A DNA stretch of 9,227 nt from CAIWXH01 sp964555675 (lineage in GTDB: Bacteria; Chloroflexota; Chloroflexia; Chloroflexales; Chloroflexaceae). Made by a program: the position numbers and the translations under genes. Under the pieces are notes generated by a model that saw nothing but the letters and a program-made list of their open reading frames with translations, was not told where the DNA came from and did no database searches. Of the stretch, positions 1 through 9,000 are shown one piece after another; the stretch's first letter is position 1; each line of letters starts with the position of its first letter. The stretch lies in assembly GCA_964555675.1 (NCBI GenBank), contig CAZKTU010000258.1:1-9227 (forward strand), in the 5' to 3' direction.

Positions 1-13
1 GGCTTGCGAGCAG

Positions 14-1831
14 TCAGGCGGCCAGCGCCGGCAGGCGCACCGTGAAGGTGCTGCCCGCGCCGACGGCGCTCGCGACCAGCAGCTCGCCGCCGTGCCTGCG
101 GGCCACCTCGCGCGCCAGCCAGAGGTTGACCCCCAGCCCGCCCCCGCTGGCCGCCGGGGCGTGGGGCGCGCGGTAGAAGCGCTCGAAGATGCGCGGCAGG
201 GCCTCGGTGGCAATGCCATGCCCCTGGTCGATCACCGCCAGCTCGACCCAGCCCTCGGCCAGCCCGATCGCCAGGGTGACCGGCCCGCCGCGGGGGCTGT
301 GGGCGATGGCGTTGCGCAGCAGCTCCTCGATCATCGCCGCCAGGCGCGCCTCGTCGCCCAGCACCAGGATGACCTCGTCGGGCACGTCGCACACCAGGGC
401 GTGCCCTTCGGCGAACGGCTCGAGCTCGGCCAGCACCCGCCGCCCCACGGCGCACAGGTCGACCCGGCCCTGGGCGAGGGCCAGCTGGCCCGCCTCGAGC
501 TCGGTCACCGTGAGCAGGGTTGTGATCAGCTTGCTCAGGCGCAGGGCCTGGCTGCCCACCACGTCGAGCATCTGGGACTCGCGCTCGCCGCGCTCGCCCC
601 TGAGCTCGGCGCGCCGCTGGAGCAGCTGCACATTCCCCAGGAGCGCGGTCAAGGGCGTGCGCAGCTCGTGGGCCGCCGCGCTGAGGAACTGGTCGCGCTG
701 CCTGAGGGCGGTCTCGGCGCGCGTGCGGGCGGCCCGCTCGGCCTCGTAGAGCCGGGCCCGCTCGAGGGCCAGGGCGCACTGGTGGGCCAGGGTGAGCAGC
801 AGGGTGCGCGACTCGGCGTCGAAGCCATGGCCGCCGCCGAAGCCGATCCCGAGGGCGCCGATCGTCCGCCCGTCGACCAGCAGCGGCAGGGCGGCGATCG
901 CGCCGGGCCCCGTCAGGGCCCGGGCCTCGCCCAGCTCAGGGTAACGCGCCCTGCGCTCCTCTTCGTCGGCGAGCCAGACCGGCTCACCACTCCTGATGGC
1001 GTCGCTCAGAGGCGTCGCGGCCGCGATCGGGAAGCTCCGCCGGTCGGCGGCCACCTCGGGCGGGTAGCCCACGGCGTGGACGATCGCGAGGCGGTCGCCG
1101 TCGCCGACCCGCAGGGCCAGGGCGGCCGTGCGCGCGCCGAGGGCCAGGGCGCCGCCCTCGGTCACCACGCGGGCCACCTCGGCGGGCAGGGTCACGGCGT
1201 TGAGGGCCTCGACCAGCTGCCGCAGCCGGTCCATACGCTCACTCGCCGCCAGGGCCAAACCGTGGGCCGCCTGCAGGGCCATGTGCAAGCGGGCGTTGCG
1301 CAGGGCCAGCCCGCAGCTCTGCCCGATCGCCTCGGCCACGACCAGGTCGTTGGCGCTGTAGCGCCGCTCCGACTCGGTGATCAGCAGCTGTAGCGCGCCG
1401 AGGATCACGCCGTCGGCCTTGAGGGCCACGGTCATGTACGAGCGGGGCGCGATCGAGCTGACCAGGGCGCGCTGCTCGTCGTCGAGCATAAGCGGCTCGA
1501 AGGCCTGCTGGGGCGCCGCGGCGATCAGCTCGGGGCGCCCCGTGCGCAACACCTGGGCCAGCCCAATTGGCGCGCTCAGATCGGGCGGGTAGCGCCGCTG
1601 GAGCTCGTGCACCAGCCGGCCCTTGGCCGGGTCGCGGTGAACAATCGCCAGCCGATCGAGGCTCTGGGCGTCGCGCACCAGGTAGATAATCGCCAGGTCG
1701 GCCAGGCGCGGCACCGTCAGGGCCGTGACTCGCGCCAGGATGGGCTCGACCTCCAGGGGTGAGGCGACCAGCGCCGTCACGACGTCCTGCAGCAGGGCCA
1801 GACCCGGGTCGGTTGGGACAAGCTGTTCCAT
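14..1831 (-). CDS. Soluble sensor histidine kinase, GAF-GAF-HisKA-HATPase_c
   Basis: Two-component sensor kinase: it should autophosphorylate a histidine with ATP and pass the phosphate to a response regulator. Numbered from the ATG at 1829-1831 (605 aa), the order is GAF 1 (about 25-180), GAF 2 (about 205-360), a short coiled-coil linker, HisKA (about 378-445) and HATPase_c (about 480-605). Visible motifs are the H box HELRTP with phosphoacceptor His388, N box ELLRNAIAHSP (Asn507), G1 box DQGHGI (535-540), F box FERFYR (549-554) and G2 box GGGLG (563-567), so it looks catalytically intact. There is no transmembrane segment or signal peptide, so it should be cytosolic and sense a soluble ligand, redox state or partner through the GAF domains, whose ligand cannot be read from sequence. 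The frame stays open upstream to a GTG at 1934-1936 (640 aa), but those 35 extra residues look non-coding. The ATG lacks a Shine-Dalgarno sequence, so the start is uncertain. No receiver domain or response regulator gene is present in the window. Confidence 0.95.
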   Translation of the reverse strand: MEQLVPTDPGLALLQDVVTALVASPLEVEPILARVTALTVPRLADLAIIYLVRDAQSLDRLAIVHRDPAKGRLVHELQRRYPPDLSAPIGLAQVLRTGRPELIAAAPQQAFEPLMLDDEQRALVSSIAPRSYMTVALKADGVILGALQLLITESERRYSANDLVVAEAIGQSCGLALRNARLHMALQAAHGLALAASERMDRLRQLVEALNAVTLPAEVARVVTEGGALALGARTAALALRVGDGDRLAIVHAVGYPPEVAADRRSFPIAAATPLSDAIRSGEPVWLADEEERRARYPELGEARALTGPGAIAALPLLVDGRTIGALGIGFGGGHGFDAESRTLLLTLAHQCALALERARLYEAERAARTRAETALRQRDQFLSAAAHELRTPLTALLGNVQLLQRRAELRGERGERESQMLDVVGSQALRLSKLITTLLTVTELEAGQLALAQGRVDLCAVGRRVLAELEPFAEGHALVCDVPDEVILVLGDEARLAAMIEELLRNAIAHSPRGGPVTLAIGLAEGWVELAVIDQGHGIATEALPRIFERFYRAPHAPAASGGGLGVNLWLAREVARRHGGELLVASAVGAGSTFTVRLPALAA

Positions 1832-1966
1832 AGGAGGCCAGACTGTGCGCGATAGGCCCGACCGTGTGTGCCCGCACAAAAGGCGCCCGGCGCTACTCTC
1901 TCGAGTGGCCGGCTGCTGGACGGGGTCTTGCTGCACACCTTCTGCAAGGGCTGTGCCACCTAATTA
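1832..1966 (-). other. Gap between the second large gene and the kinase
   Basis: This gap is 135 nt if the kinase uses its ATG, or 30 nt if it uses the upstream GTG at 1934-1936. The large gene ends in tandem TAA TAA stops (1964-1969) inside a short AT-rich island, TTTAATAATTA, the only such patch nearby. I find no convincing sigma70 promoter on the minus strand. I also find no strong intrinsic terminator: only a 4-bp GCGC stem followed by a four-T run. The kinase is therefore probably reached by read-through from the large-gene pair, or by a promoter I cannot recognise. Confidence 0.5.
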
Positions 1967-4900
1967 TTAAAGCCCGATGATGTCCAGGTAGACGGTGCGC
2001 TCGTTCACCTCGCCGAGCTCGTCGCCGGCGAACTGCTCGCGCTCGGTCAGCACCAGGCGCAGCTCGGCCCCCAGCAGCTCGGCGGGGATGCGCAGCGCCC
2101 CCGACCAGCTCGTCTGCCCCCCGGCCCCGCGCTGGGCCTCGAGGCTCACGGCCGCGCCCGCAGGGGCCTCCCACCCCACGGTCGCGTCGGCGATGGCGGG
2201 GATGCGCCGCTCGAGCCGGGCCGTGATCTGGCTCAGCAGCTCGGGGCGCTCGACCCGCTCGCCGGGGTCGCCGCCGGCCACGGCGTCGTACGAGACGCCC
2301 AGCACCGTGATCTGCAGCGCCTCGGGCTCGGCCGGGTCGCGCGTCAGGGTGGCGGTGCGGCCGGGGAAGGTCTGCACACTGTCCGCCAGGGTCACGCGCG
2401 AGAGGTGCGCGCCCCCCAGCGCGGTCGGCTGGTAGCGCACCAGGGCCAGTCTGACGAAGGGGAAGTAGGCGTTGCCCGTGTCGAGCTGCAGGTCGCAGAA
2501 CCAGCGCCCCGCGGCCGCATCGTACTGGGGCGTGAAGCCGACCACCGTGGCCCGCTCGCCGATCTCGAGCAGCGGCAGGGGCGGGCTCACTACCTCGGCG
2601 TTGGTGAAGATCGCCGCCCGCGGGACGGCCACAGGCGCGCTCGACCAGAGCGGGTCGCGGCCCATCAGCGAGGTGTAGGGGTAGTCGGCCGCAATGGGCG
2701 AGCTGACGCCCTTCAGCACCACGCCCAGCAGCTCGCCGTCGCCCGACGAGAACCAGGGGCGCTCGAGGTAGACCCGCAGCCCGCCGCCCTGGCGCGTGCT
2801 GGTGAGGGTCCGGCCGCCGTCGTCCAGGGTCGCCCAGCCGAAGGTCGGCACGATCGCGTGCACCCGCGGCGGCGCGGGCGGCGCGGTGCTGGGCAGCGCG
2901 ATCACCATCGGCGCGCTCGGCCGGGCGATCGCGGCCCGGTCGGCGGTGAGCGCGGCGGGGAAGTAGTCGCGAAAGCGCGAGGCCGCCTGGAAGGTGTAGG
3001 TCACCAGGCGGTGCTTGGTGTCGCCGAACTGATGCGGGGGCGGGAAGCCGCCGCCCTGATCCTCGGCCACGATACTATTGAAGCGCAGCAGCCGCTCGTC
3101 CTCCCAGGCCAGGGCCGCGGGCCGCTGCGAGGCGGCGGCCGTGTCGAGGGGGATGCTGAAGACCGGGGCGCTCTGCTCGCGCCGCTCGGGCCCCGGCAGC
3201 AGCGGGTCGTCGACCCACTCGCCCCAGGCCGCCAGCAGGTCGGCCCGCTCGGTGCTCGGGCGGTGCAGCAGCAGCTCGCCCCGCAGCAGGGCCACGGTCG
3301 AGCCGTGGGGGCGCTCGGCCTCCAGGGCGAGCAGCTCGGGCGCCTCGAGGGGCTGGCGCAGGGCGTGGACCAGGGTGAGGGTGCGCCAGGGCGTGAACAT
3401 CCAGTGGCGCGACTCCTTCGCCGCCAGGGCGATCCGCTCCAGGTCGGCGTCGTCGAGCAGCGGGGCCGGCAGGCGGCGCAGCTCCTCGCACCAGCCCCAA
3501 AGGGCCATCAGGTTGAGGTCGGCCCCCAGCAGCGAGCTCATGCGCACCGTGGCCACAGCGGACTTTGGCAGGCGTACGCTCAGCACGCGGGCCGCCGGGT
3601 CCCACTCGGGCGGGCCGGCGCCCTCCTCCAGGCGCAGCCTGAAGGGCGGGGCCTCGTGCCAGGCGGCGCCGTCGAAGGGCACGACCATGGGCTCGCCGGG
3701 CGCCAGGCCGGGCAGCCCGAAGAAGATCGCGCCCACGGCCAGGGGGTCGGGCAGGTACGGCAGCACGAGCTGCTCCTCACGGTGGACTGCGTAGCGCTGG
3801 GGCGGCTCGTCGGGCGCGCTGCCGGGAATGGTCACCAGCTCGACTGTGGGCAAGTTGGGGTCGTCGAGGGAGCCCTTCTCGCGGCGGGCCAGCTCGTAGG
3901 CGGCCAGCATGGCCGCCCGCGCCGCCTCCTCGTCCAGACCGTTGCGGCGCGCGTCGAAGGCCTCGTCGAGCATGCCGTGCTTCTCGACCAGGTCGAGGGC
4001 CGCCTTGGGGGCGACGACGTGGCGCTCGCTCACCGGGCCGTAGGGCTCGACCGGGGCCACCAGGGCGTTGAGCGCGTCGGCCTCCTCGGCGGGCGAGCGG
4101 TCGAAGTTGCTGCGCAACACCAGGCGCTCGAGAGACTCGCCCTCGCCGAAGCGGGCCCGCGGCGCCAGGGCGGGCGCGGGCACCGGCTCGAAGCGCCTGT
4201 AGACCAGGGGCTCGTCGGGCGGCAGCACCGTGCCGCGCTCGGGCAGGACGGCGAAGAGCGCGTCGGCCTCGGCCAGGGTGGGGCCGTTGCCGGCCAGGTC
4301 TACCGTGCGCACGCGCAGCCTGTAGGGCCTGCCGAAGCGCAGGCGCGGCAGCGTGCCGGGCTGCACGAGCGCGTTGATGCTCAGGGGCATGGCGGTGAGG
4401 GCCTGGTTCTCGACCGTCTGGGGCTGGGTCGCGGGGTCGTCGGGGCGGGGGGCCCGCGGGTCGCGGCTGATGCTCTTGCCGGGGCGCGGCGCCGAGAGGC
4501 TCCAGCCGTCCCAGGTCAGCAGCGTGGCGTGGGCGTAGACCTCGCTGCTCGGGTCGGGCTGCTGGCCAGGGGCCACGGCGGGCTCGGTCAGGCTGATCTG
4601 GGCGAAACCCTCGTCGCTGACGGGGGGCGGCGCGGCCTCGGGATCGGCCACGGTCAGGTAGTTGACGACGCGCTCGTGGAGCGAGCGCCAGGCCCCGCCG
4701 CCGTCGTCGATATCGAGCCTGTAGGCCCGGGTCAACTCCTCGGCGAAGAGGGTGCTCTCGGCGTCGGCGCCGAGCTCGTCGTCGAGGTGGCGGGCCTGCA
4801 CGAAGGCCTCGGCGAGCTGGCGGGCGCGCTCGCCGGCCACCAGGGCCACCCCGCCCGTGCGCAGGGCCGGCACGCCCGCGCGGGCCGCCTCGTCGATCGG

Positions 4901-6004
4901 GCGCTCGGGGTGCAGCAGCCGGCCGGCCAGGGTGGCGGCCATGCCGAGCACCTTGAGCGCGGCGCCGTCGACGTCGAGCTGCAGGGCCGCGAACTGCTCG
5001 GGGGGCAACTGCAAGAAGCCGATCCCGTTGGCGCCGCGCCACTGGGGCACGAAGGCTCTGAGGCGCTCCTCGCGCACGTGGGCGTACTGGGTCCAGGGCA
5101 GCCGGTCGCGCGTGACCTCGGGCGGCATCGCCGAGGCCCAGGCCGGCAGCACCCGCAGGCGGCCCTGGCGCAGCTCGTCGGTGGTCGGCACCTGCTCGGC
5201 GGGCACCGCCAGGTCGACCACCAGGCCGAGGCGGCGCAGCAGGGCCGGGTGGTCGCCCAGGGCCGAGAGCATCTGGTGGAAGTCGACCTCGGCGCGGAAG
5301 CGCTCGGCGGCCTGGGCCTCGTCGCCCAGATCGTTGGGCGGGCCCGGCGGGCGGTAGTGGAAGAGGCGCAACCGGTCGAACTCGCCCGCGGGCGTGCCGT
5401 CGCCGGGCAGCGGCTCGAGGGGCGGGCCCCCGGCCACCCCCGGGTCGGCCCGCCGGGCGGCGGCCAGGCCGCGGGCCCTGGCCAGCAGGGCGGCGAAGGG
5501 GCCCTCGGGGTCATGGTCGCCCCGCTGCAACAGGCCGAAGACCAGCTCGGAGAACAGGTTGGCCAGGGCGGGCTCGCGGTCGTCGCGGGACGGGGTCGCC
5601 AGGGGCAGGTCGTCGGCGGCCAGGGCCGCCAGGCGGCCGTAGCGCTCGCGCAGGTAGCCGGCCACGGCCAGGGCGTCGAAGCTGACGATCGGGCGCTCCG
5701 AGAGGTCGTCGAAGCGGAAGGGCGCGAGGGGCGTCTGCTCGCCGAAGAGGGCCTGCCAGAGCCGCGGCTCGGGCGGGGCGCTCGTCACGCTCGCCGGCAC
5801 GGCGGGCTGGCCGTCGACCTCGAGCGAAAAAGCGGCCGCGGCCACGCGCTCTGGCCAGGCCAGCCAGTCGAGGAAGGGGGCCAGGGTGAGGGCCTCGTCG
5901 GTGCGCAGCCGCGGCGCGACGAAGACCGCGAGGCGCAGGGTGGCCCCGTCGTCCGCGAGGCCGCCCGGCAGCGCCACCCACTGGATAAGCTGCTCGATCG
6001 CCAT
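1967..6004 (-). CDS. Giant uncharacterised protein (1345 aa), second of a coupled pair
   Basis: I do not recognise this family. The ATG at 6002-6004 is preceded by AGGGG with 6-nt spacing, and the gene ends in tandem TAA stops. There is no signal peptide or membrane helix, and only two cysteines (Cys839, Cys1170), so it is probably cytosolic or exported by a non-Sec route. Residues 1-480 are mostly Ala/Leu/Arg/Glu-rich and likely helical. Around 488-512 a Trp/Pro block contains TWDGWSLSAPRPGKSI. Residues 559-574 (RPYRLRVRTVDLAGNG) look like a strand of an Ig/FnIII-type fold. Residues 675-715 and 822-930 are helical with conserved-looking Trp (LMALWGWCEEL, SRHWMFTPWRTL). Residues 991-1016 carry HQFGDTKHR and SRFRDYFP, the most motif-like block. 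Residues 1040-1345 alternate hydrophobic and polar residues like a beta-sandwich, and the protein ends ERTVYLDIIGL. It follows the 1010-aa gene after 9 nt, so the two products probably act together. A structural, scaffold or surface-assembly role is possible but unproven; no enzyme active site is evident. Confidence 0.92.
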   Translation of the reverse strand: MAIEQLIQWVALPGGLADDGATLRLAVFVAPRLRTDEALTLAPFLDWLAWPERVAAAAFSLEVDGQPAVPASVTSAPPEPRLWQALFGEQTPLAPFRFDDLSERPIVSFDALAVAGYLRERYGRLAALAADDLPLATPSRDDREPALANLFSELVFGLLQRGDHDPEGPFAALLARARGLAAARRADPGVAGGPPLEPLPGDGTPAGEFDRLRLFHYRPPGPPNDLGDEAQAAERFRAEVDFHQMLSALGDHPALLRRLGLVVDLAVPAEQVPTTDELRQGRLRVLPAWASAMPPEVTRDRLPWTQYAHVREERLRAFVPQWRGANGIGFLQLPPEQFAALQLDVDGAALKVLGMAATLAGRLLHPERPIDEAARAGVPALRTGGVALVAGERARQLAEAFVQARHLDDELGADAESTLFAEELTRAYRLDIDDGGGAWRSLHERVVNYLTVADPEAAPPPVSDEGFAQISLTEPAVAPGQQPDPSSEVYAHATLLTWDGWSLSAPRPGKSISRDPRAPRPDDPATQPQTVENQALTAMPLSINALVQPGTLPRLRFGRPYRLRVRTVDLAGNGPTLAEADALFAVLPERGTVLPPDEPLVYRRFEPVPAPALAPRARFGEGESLERLVLRSNFDRSPAEEADALNALVAPVEPYGPVSERHVVAPKAALDLVEKHGMLDEAFDARRNGLDEEAARAAMLAAYELARREKGSLDDPNLPTVELVTIPGSAPDEPPQRYAVHREEQLVLPYLPDPLAVGAIFFGLPGLAPGEPMVVPFDGAAWHEAPPFRLRLEEGAGPPEWDPAARVLSVRLPKSAVATVRMSSLLGADLNLMALWGWCEELRRLPAPLLDDADLERIALAAKESRHWMFTPWRTLTLVHALRQPLEAPELLALEAERPHGSTVALLRGELLLHRPSTERADLLAAWGEWVDDPLLPGPERREQSAPVFSIPLDTAAASQRPAALAWEDERLLRFNSIVAEDQGGGFPPPHQFGDTKHRLVTYTFQAASRFRDYFPAALTADRAAIARPSAPMVIALPSTAPPAPPRVHAIVPTFGWATLDDGGRTLTSTRQGGGLRVYLERPWFSSGDGELLGVVLKGVSSPIAADYPYTSLMGRDPLWSSAPVAVPRAAIFTNAEVVSPPLPLLEIGERATVVGFTPQYDAAAGRWFCDLQLDTGNAYFPFVRLALVRYQPTALGGAHLSRVTLADSVQTFPGRTATLTRDPAEPEALQITVLGVSYDAVAGGDPGERVERPELLSQITARLERRIPAIADATVGWEAPAGAAVSLEAQRGAGGQTSWSGALRIPAELLGAELRLVLTEREQFAGDELGEVNERTVYLDIIGL

Positions 6005-6010
6005 GGGTAA

Positions 6011-6015
6011 CCCCT
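6011..6015 (-). promoter_or_regulatory. Shine-Dalgarno of the 1345-aa gene, overlapping the upstream stop codon
   Basis: On the minus strand the junction reads TAGGGGTTACCCATGG. AGGGG sits 6 nt before the ATG at 6002-6004, and its first two bases are the last two of the TAG stop (6014-6016) of the preceding gene. A ribosome terminating on the first gene therefore sits on the binding site of the second. This is the usual arrangement for translational coupling and suggests a fixed ratio of the two products. Confidence 0.7.
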
Positions 6016-9000
6016 ATGCGAAGGCGGCGCAGTAGGCCGCCCAATTGTCCGCATCCATCGTATCCTCGAAGGTCGGGTCGCCCGCGGCCCCGGCGAAGCG
6101 CCGCTCGATCGAGAGGCTCACCGAGACGCTGAAGAAGACCACCTTGACTGACACCTTGAGGGTGGCCTGGCCCCAGACCTCTGAGCCCCCGGGCTTCTCG
6201 CGGTAGGTCAGCCCGAGATAGAACTCGAGCGAGAGTGTGATGATGCCCAGCACCGAGAGGTGGCCCCCGCAGCGCAGGTAGCCGGTGAGGGTGAGGGTGC
6301 TGGCGGTGAGCTTGAAGTAGATCCCGGCCATCACGAAGACGCCGCCGCTGGCCACGCCCAGGTTCAGCGAGACATTGCCGCCGAACTCGATCGCGGCCTC
6401 GACCTGCTCGACCCGCGCGGCGCTGACCACCAGGCCGAAGAAGCCGCCCCCGCCGAAGATGCCCACGGTGACGATGAAGGGGTGGTGGCGCTCCGAGAGC
6501 GCGAAGCTCACGCTGGCCGGCTCGTCGCCGAAGGGCACCGCCAGCCCGGCGCTGATCGCCAGATTCTGCAGGCTGAAGACCCCCACGCCCACCGTCGGCA
6601 CGCCCAGGGTGTAGCCCGCCTTGATGCCCTGGGGGCCCACCTCGACGAAGGGCGGGTCGCTGAAGCCGTCGCTCGGCAGGATGTTGCGCAGCGTATTGAC
6701 GAAGGTCAGGGGCCCCTCGAAAATCAGGTCCACCCCCTCGGCCGAGAGGTCGGGCTTCTTGCCCGGCTCGCTGCGGAAGCTCAGCTCGGCGATCACCAGG
6801 CGCGCCACGCCGCCGAACGAGAGGCTCAGGTCGCGCATGCGGCCGAGCACCAGCGAGCGGGTGTCGCCGTCGGGCGCGGTCACGATCCGCGCGTCGAGGG
6901 TCAGGTCGCCCCCCGCCGCGAAGTTCAGGATCTTGTGGGGCTTCAGCGGCGGTTTCCAGAGGTAGCGGGTCTCGACCGCGCCGCCGGGCAGCGGGCGGCT
7001 GCGCAGCAGGGGCACGGGCAGCCCCGCGCCGCGCTCGGCGATGATCTGCTCGATGGCCTCGTCGGGCAGGTTCGCCCGCGCGAAGTCCTCGGGCCGGGGC
7101 GTGACCGCGCCGAGGATGTCGCCCAGGGTGATCGCCCCGAGGATGCGGGCGTTGCCGAAGAGGGCCAGCAGGGCGCCCTCGCCCACGTTCGGCTGGGCGA
7201 AGGCCGCGTCGAGGGGCCCCTGGCGGCGCGAGACCCGGTTGACCGTGCTGGTCGGCCGCGCCAGGCCGCCCGCCCGGTCGGCCGCCGGGGCCAGCGGGGC
7301 GGCGCCCGCCAGGCTGACGAAGAGCTCGGCCTGGTTCCGCGCCTGGTCGAAGCCGTGCTGCAGATAGGTCGCGTCGAGGGCCACGGCCGCCGCGCCGGGC
7401 TTGCCGGTGATGCGCTCGAGGGCCTCGAGGTGGATCTGAGCGCCCTCGAGCCGGGGCAGGAAGGGTCGCAGCCACTCGCCCGAGGGGGCGCGGGCGGGGT
7501 AGGCGGGCGGGAAGAAGGCCCTGATGGTGAGCGACTCGGTCGGCAGGACCGTGTCGTCGCCGCTCAGGGGCGGCGCCAGGGCGACGCGCTGGTTGCCGAG
7601 GGGGCGCGTGGCCCGCGCCGGGTCCCTGAGCACCCCAGTCACGTACTGGGCCTGCAGCTCGGCGCGGCGCTTCAGGGCCGGGTAGGGCACGAACATCAGC
7701 GGCATGGTGAAGCTCACCGGCCTGCCGGCGGCGTCCTCGGCCACCATGCTGAAGGGCAAATCGCGCCCGCCCACCTGCACCCAGAAGGCCTGGTCGTCGG
7801 GCGCGGCGTCGAGCCGCGGGGTCTCGGTGGTGAGCAGGCGCAGCGCGCGCAGCGGCATCTCGCGCCCGGCGTGGGGGTACATCTCGCCCAGCTCGTCGTA
7901 GCGCACCAGGGGCTTGCGGGTGACGATGATGCGGTATTTGCGCAGGTAGGCCGTGGCCCCGAAGATCGCGACCCGCCCGTTGGGCGTCGGCTCCGAGCCA
8001 ATCTGCTCGGGCTGGAACTGGCGCTCGACCACGTCGAGGATCACGGCCTGGTGACAGGTGGGGCAGAGCAGGCCCCGCTTGACCACGCGCACATATTGGT
8101 CGCGCCCGAGGGTGGCCCGGTGCTGGTACTGCTCGACGAAGAGGTCGGGCATGCCGAACTGCTGAAGCACCTCGGGCGGCAAAAAGGGGCTGATCTCCTC
8201 GGGGTAGGTCCACGCGCCGCGCAGCCGCGCCCAGGCCCCGGCGGCGCTCAGCATCAGCTGGTCGGCGCTGATCGGCTGGGGCACGTAGCGGTAGCCGAGC
8301 AGCCCGGAGCTGCGCAGTTGGGCCATCCAGCGGCCAAACGACATGCCGAGCTGCAACCAGGACTTCGGCGCGATCTGGAAGTTGGACGAGAGCTGCACAA
8401 TCTCGTCGAGGTCGCGGCCGGTCAGGGCGTCGCGCCGCCGGTCGCCCGGGTTGCCCGGACTGAAGGGATCGGGCGCGTCGCGGCGGAAGATCGCCCGCAC
8501 GTCGGCGCCGGCGCCATCGGGCCCCTCGAGACGGGTGTGCCACAGCTCGGGGCGGCCGCCGGGGGCGACGGGCGGCACCGAGTGACGCCAGCGCGCCTCG
8601 CCCACGGGCGAGAGCAGCAGGCGGTAGGGGAACTCGATCGCGGTCTGGTCGTCGGCGGGCATGGCCGGCGCGGGCCCGTCGGTCGCGCCGCGCGGCAGAG
8701 CGTTCGGCGCCAGACGCGGGATCAGGGCGGCCCAGTCGAGCAAGGCCTCGAGGGTCAGAGGCAGGCCCTCGGCCCCGTCGGGCAGCGCGAAGACCAGCCG
8801 GCTGGGCTGGGCGAGCCGACCGGGCACCGGCAGCGGGCCGGGGCTGATCGTGTTGGCCTGGTCCAGGAAGAAGGCCATCTCGGCGACGTGCTGCGGGGGG
8901 AAGGTGACGATCAGCAGCGGCTCGCCGGGGCCGTCGCGGACGAGCGTCTGGCCGTCGTCGCCGACCCGCAGGTTGCGCAACTCGAGCTCGAGGGCGAGCA

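Noticed and set aside
92..1393. A 433-codon open frame on the + strand opposite the kinase.
   Set aside because: The kinase on the minus strand carries every catalytic box, while this frame is low-complexity Gly/Gln/Arg/Leu.
1878..1893. An intrinsic terminator in the gap before the kinase (GCGC-CGG-GCGC-C-TTTT, minus strand).
   Set aside because: The stem is only 4 bp with a four-T run. This is too weak to call and easily arises by chance in GC-rich DNA.
2405..6010. A 1201-codon open frame on the + strand opposite the 1345-aa gene.
   Set aside because: Its product is low-complexity Gly/Arg/Gln/Ala/Val/Leu with no domain pattern. It arises because the coding strand almost never uses TTA, CTA or TCA codons at this GC content. 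The minus-strand gene has the ribosome binding site and motif-like blocks.
6069..6479. Transmembrane helices in the C-terminus of the 1010-aa protein.
   Set aside because: The hydrophobic runs are short, glycine-interrupted and alternating, which fits beta-strands better than 20-residue helices. Kept as an open alternative.
8051..8065. CPTCH read as a c-type heme site (CxxCH).
   Set aside because: The protein has no signal peptide for export to where cytochrome c maturation occurs and no distal Met/His context, and the neighbours do not suggest electron transfer.
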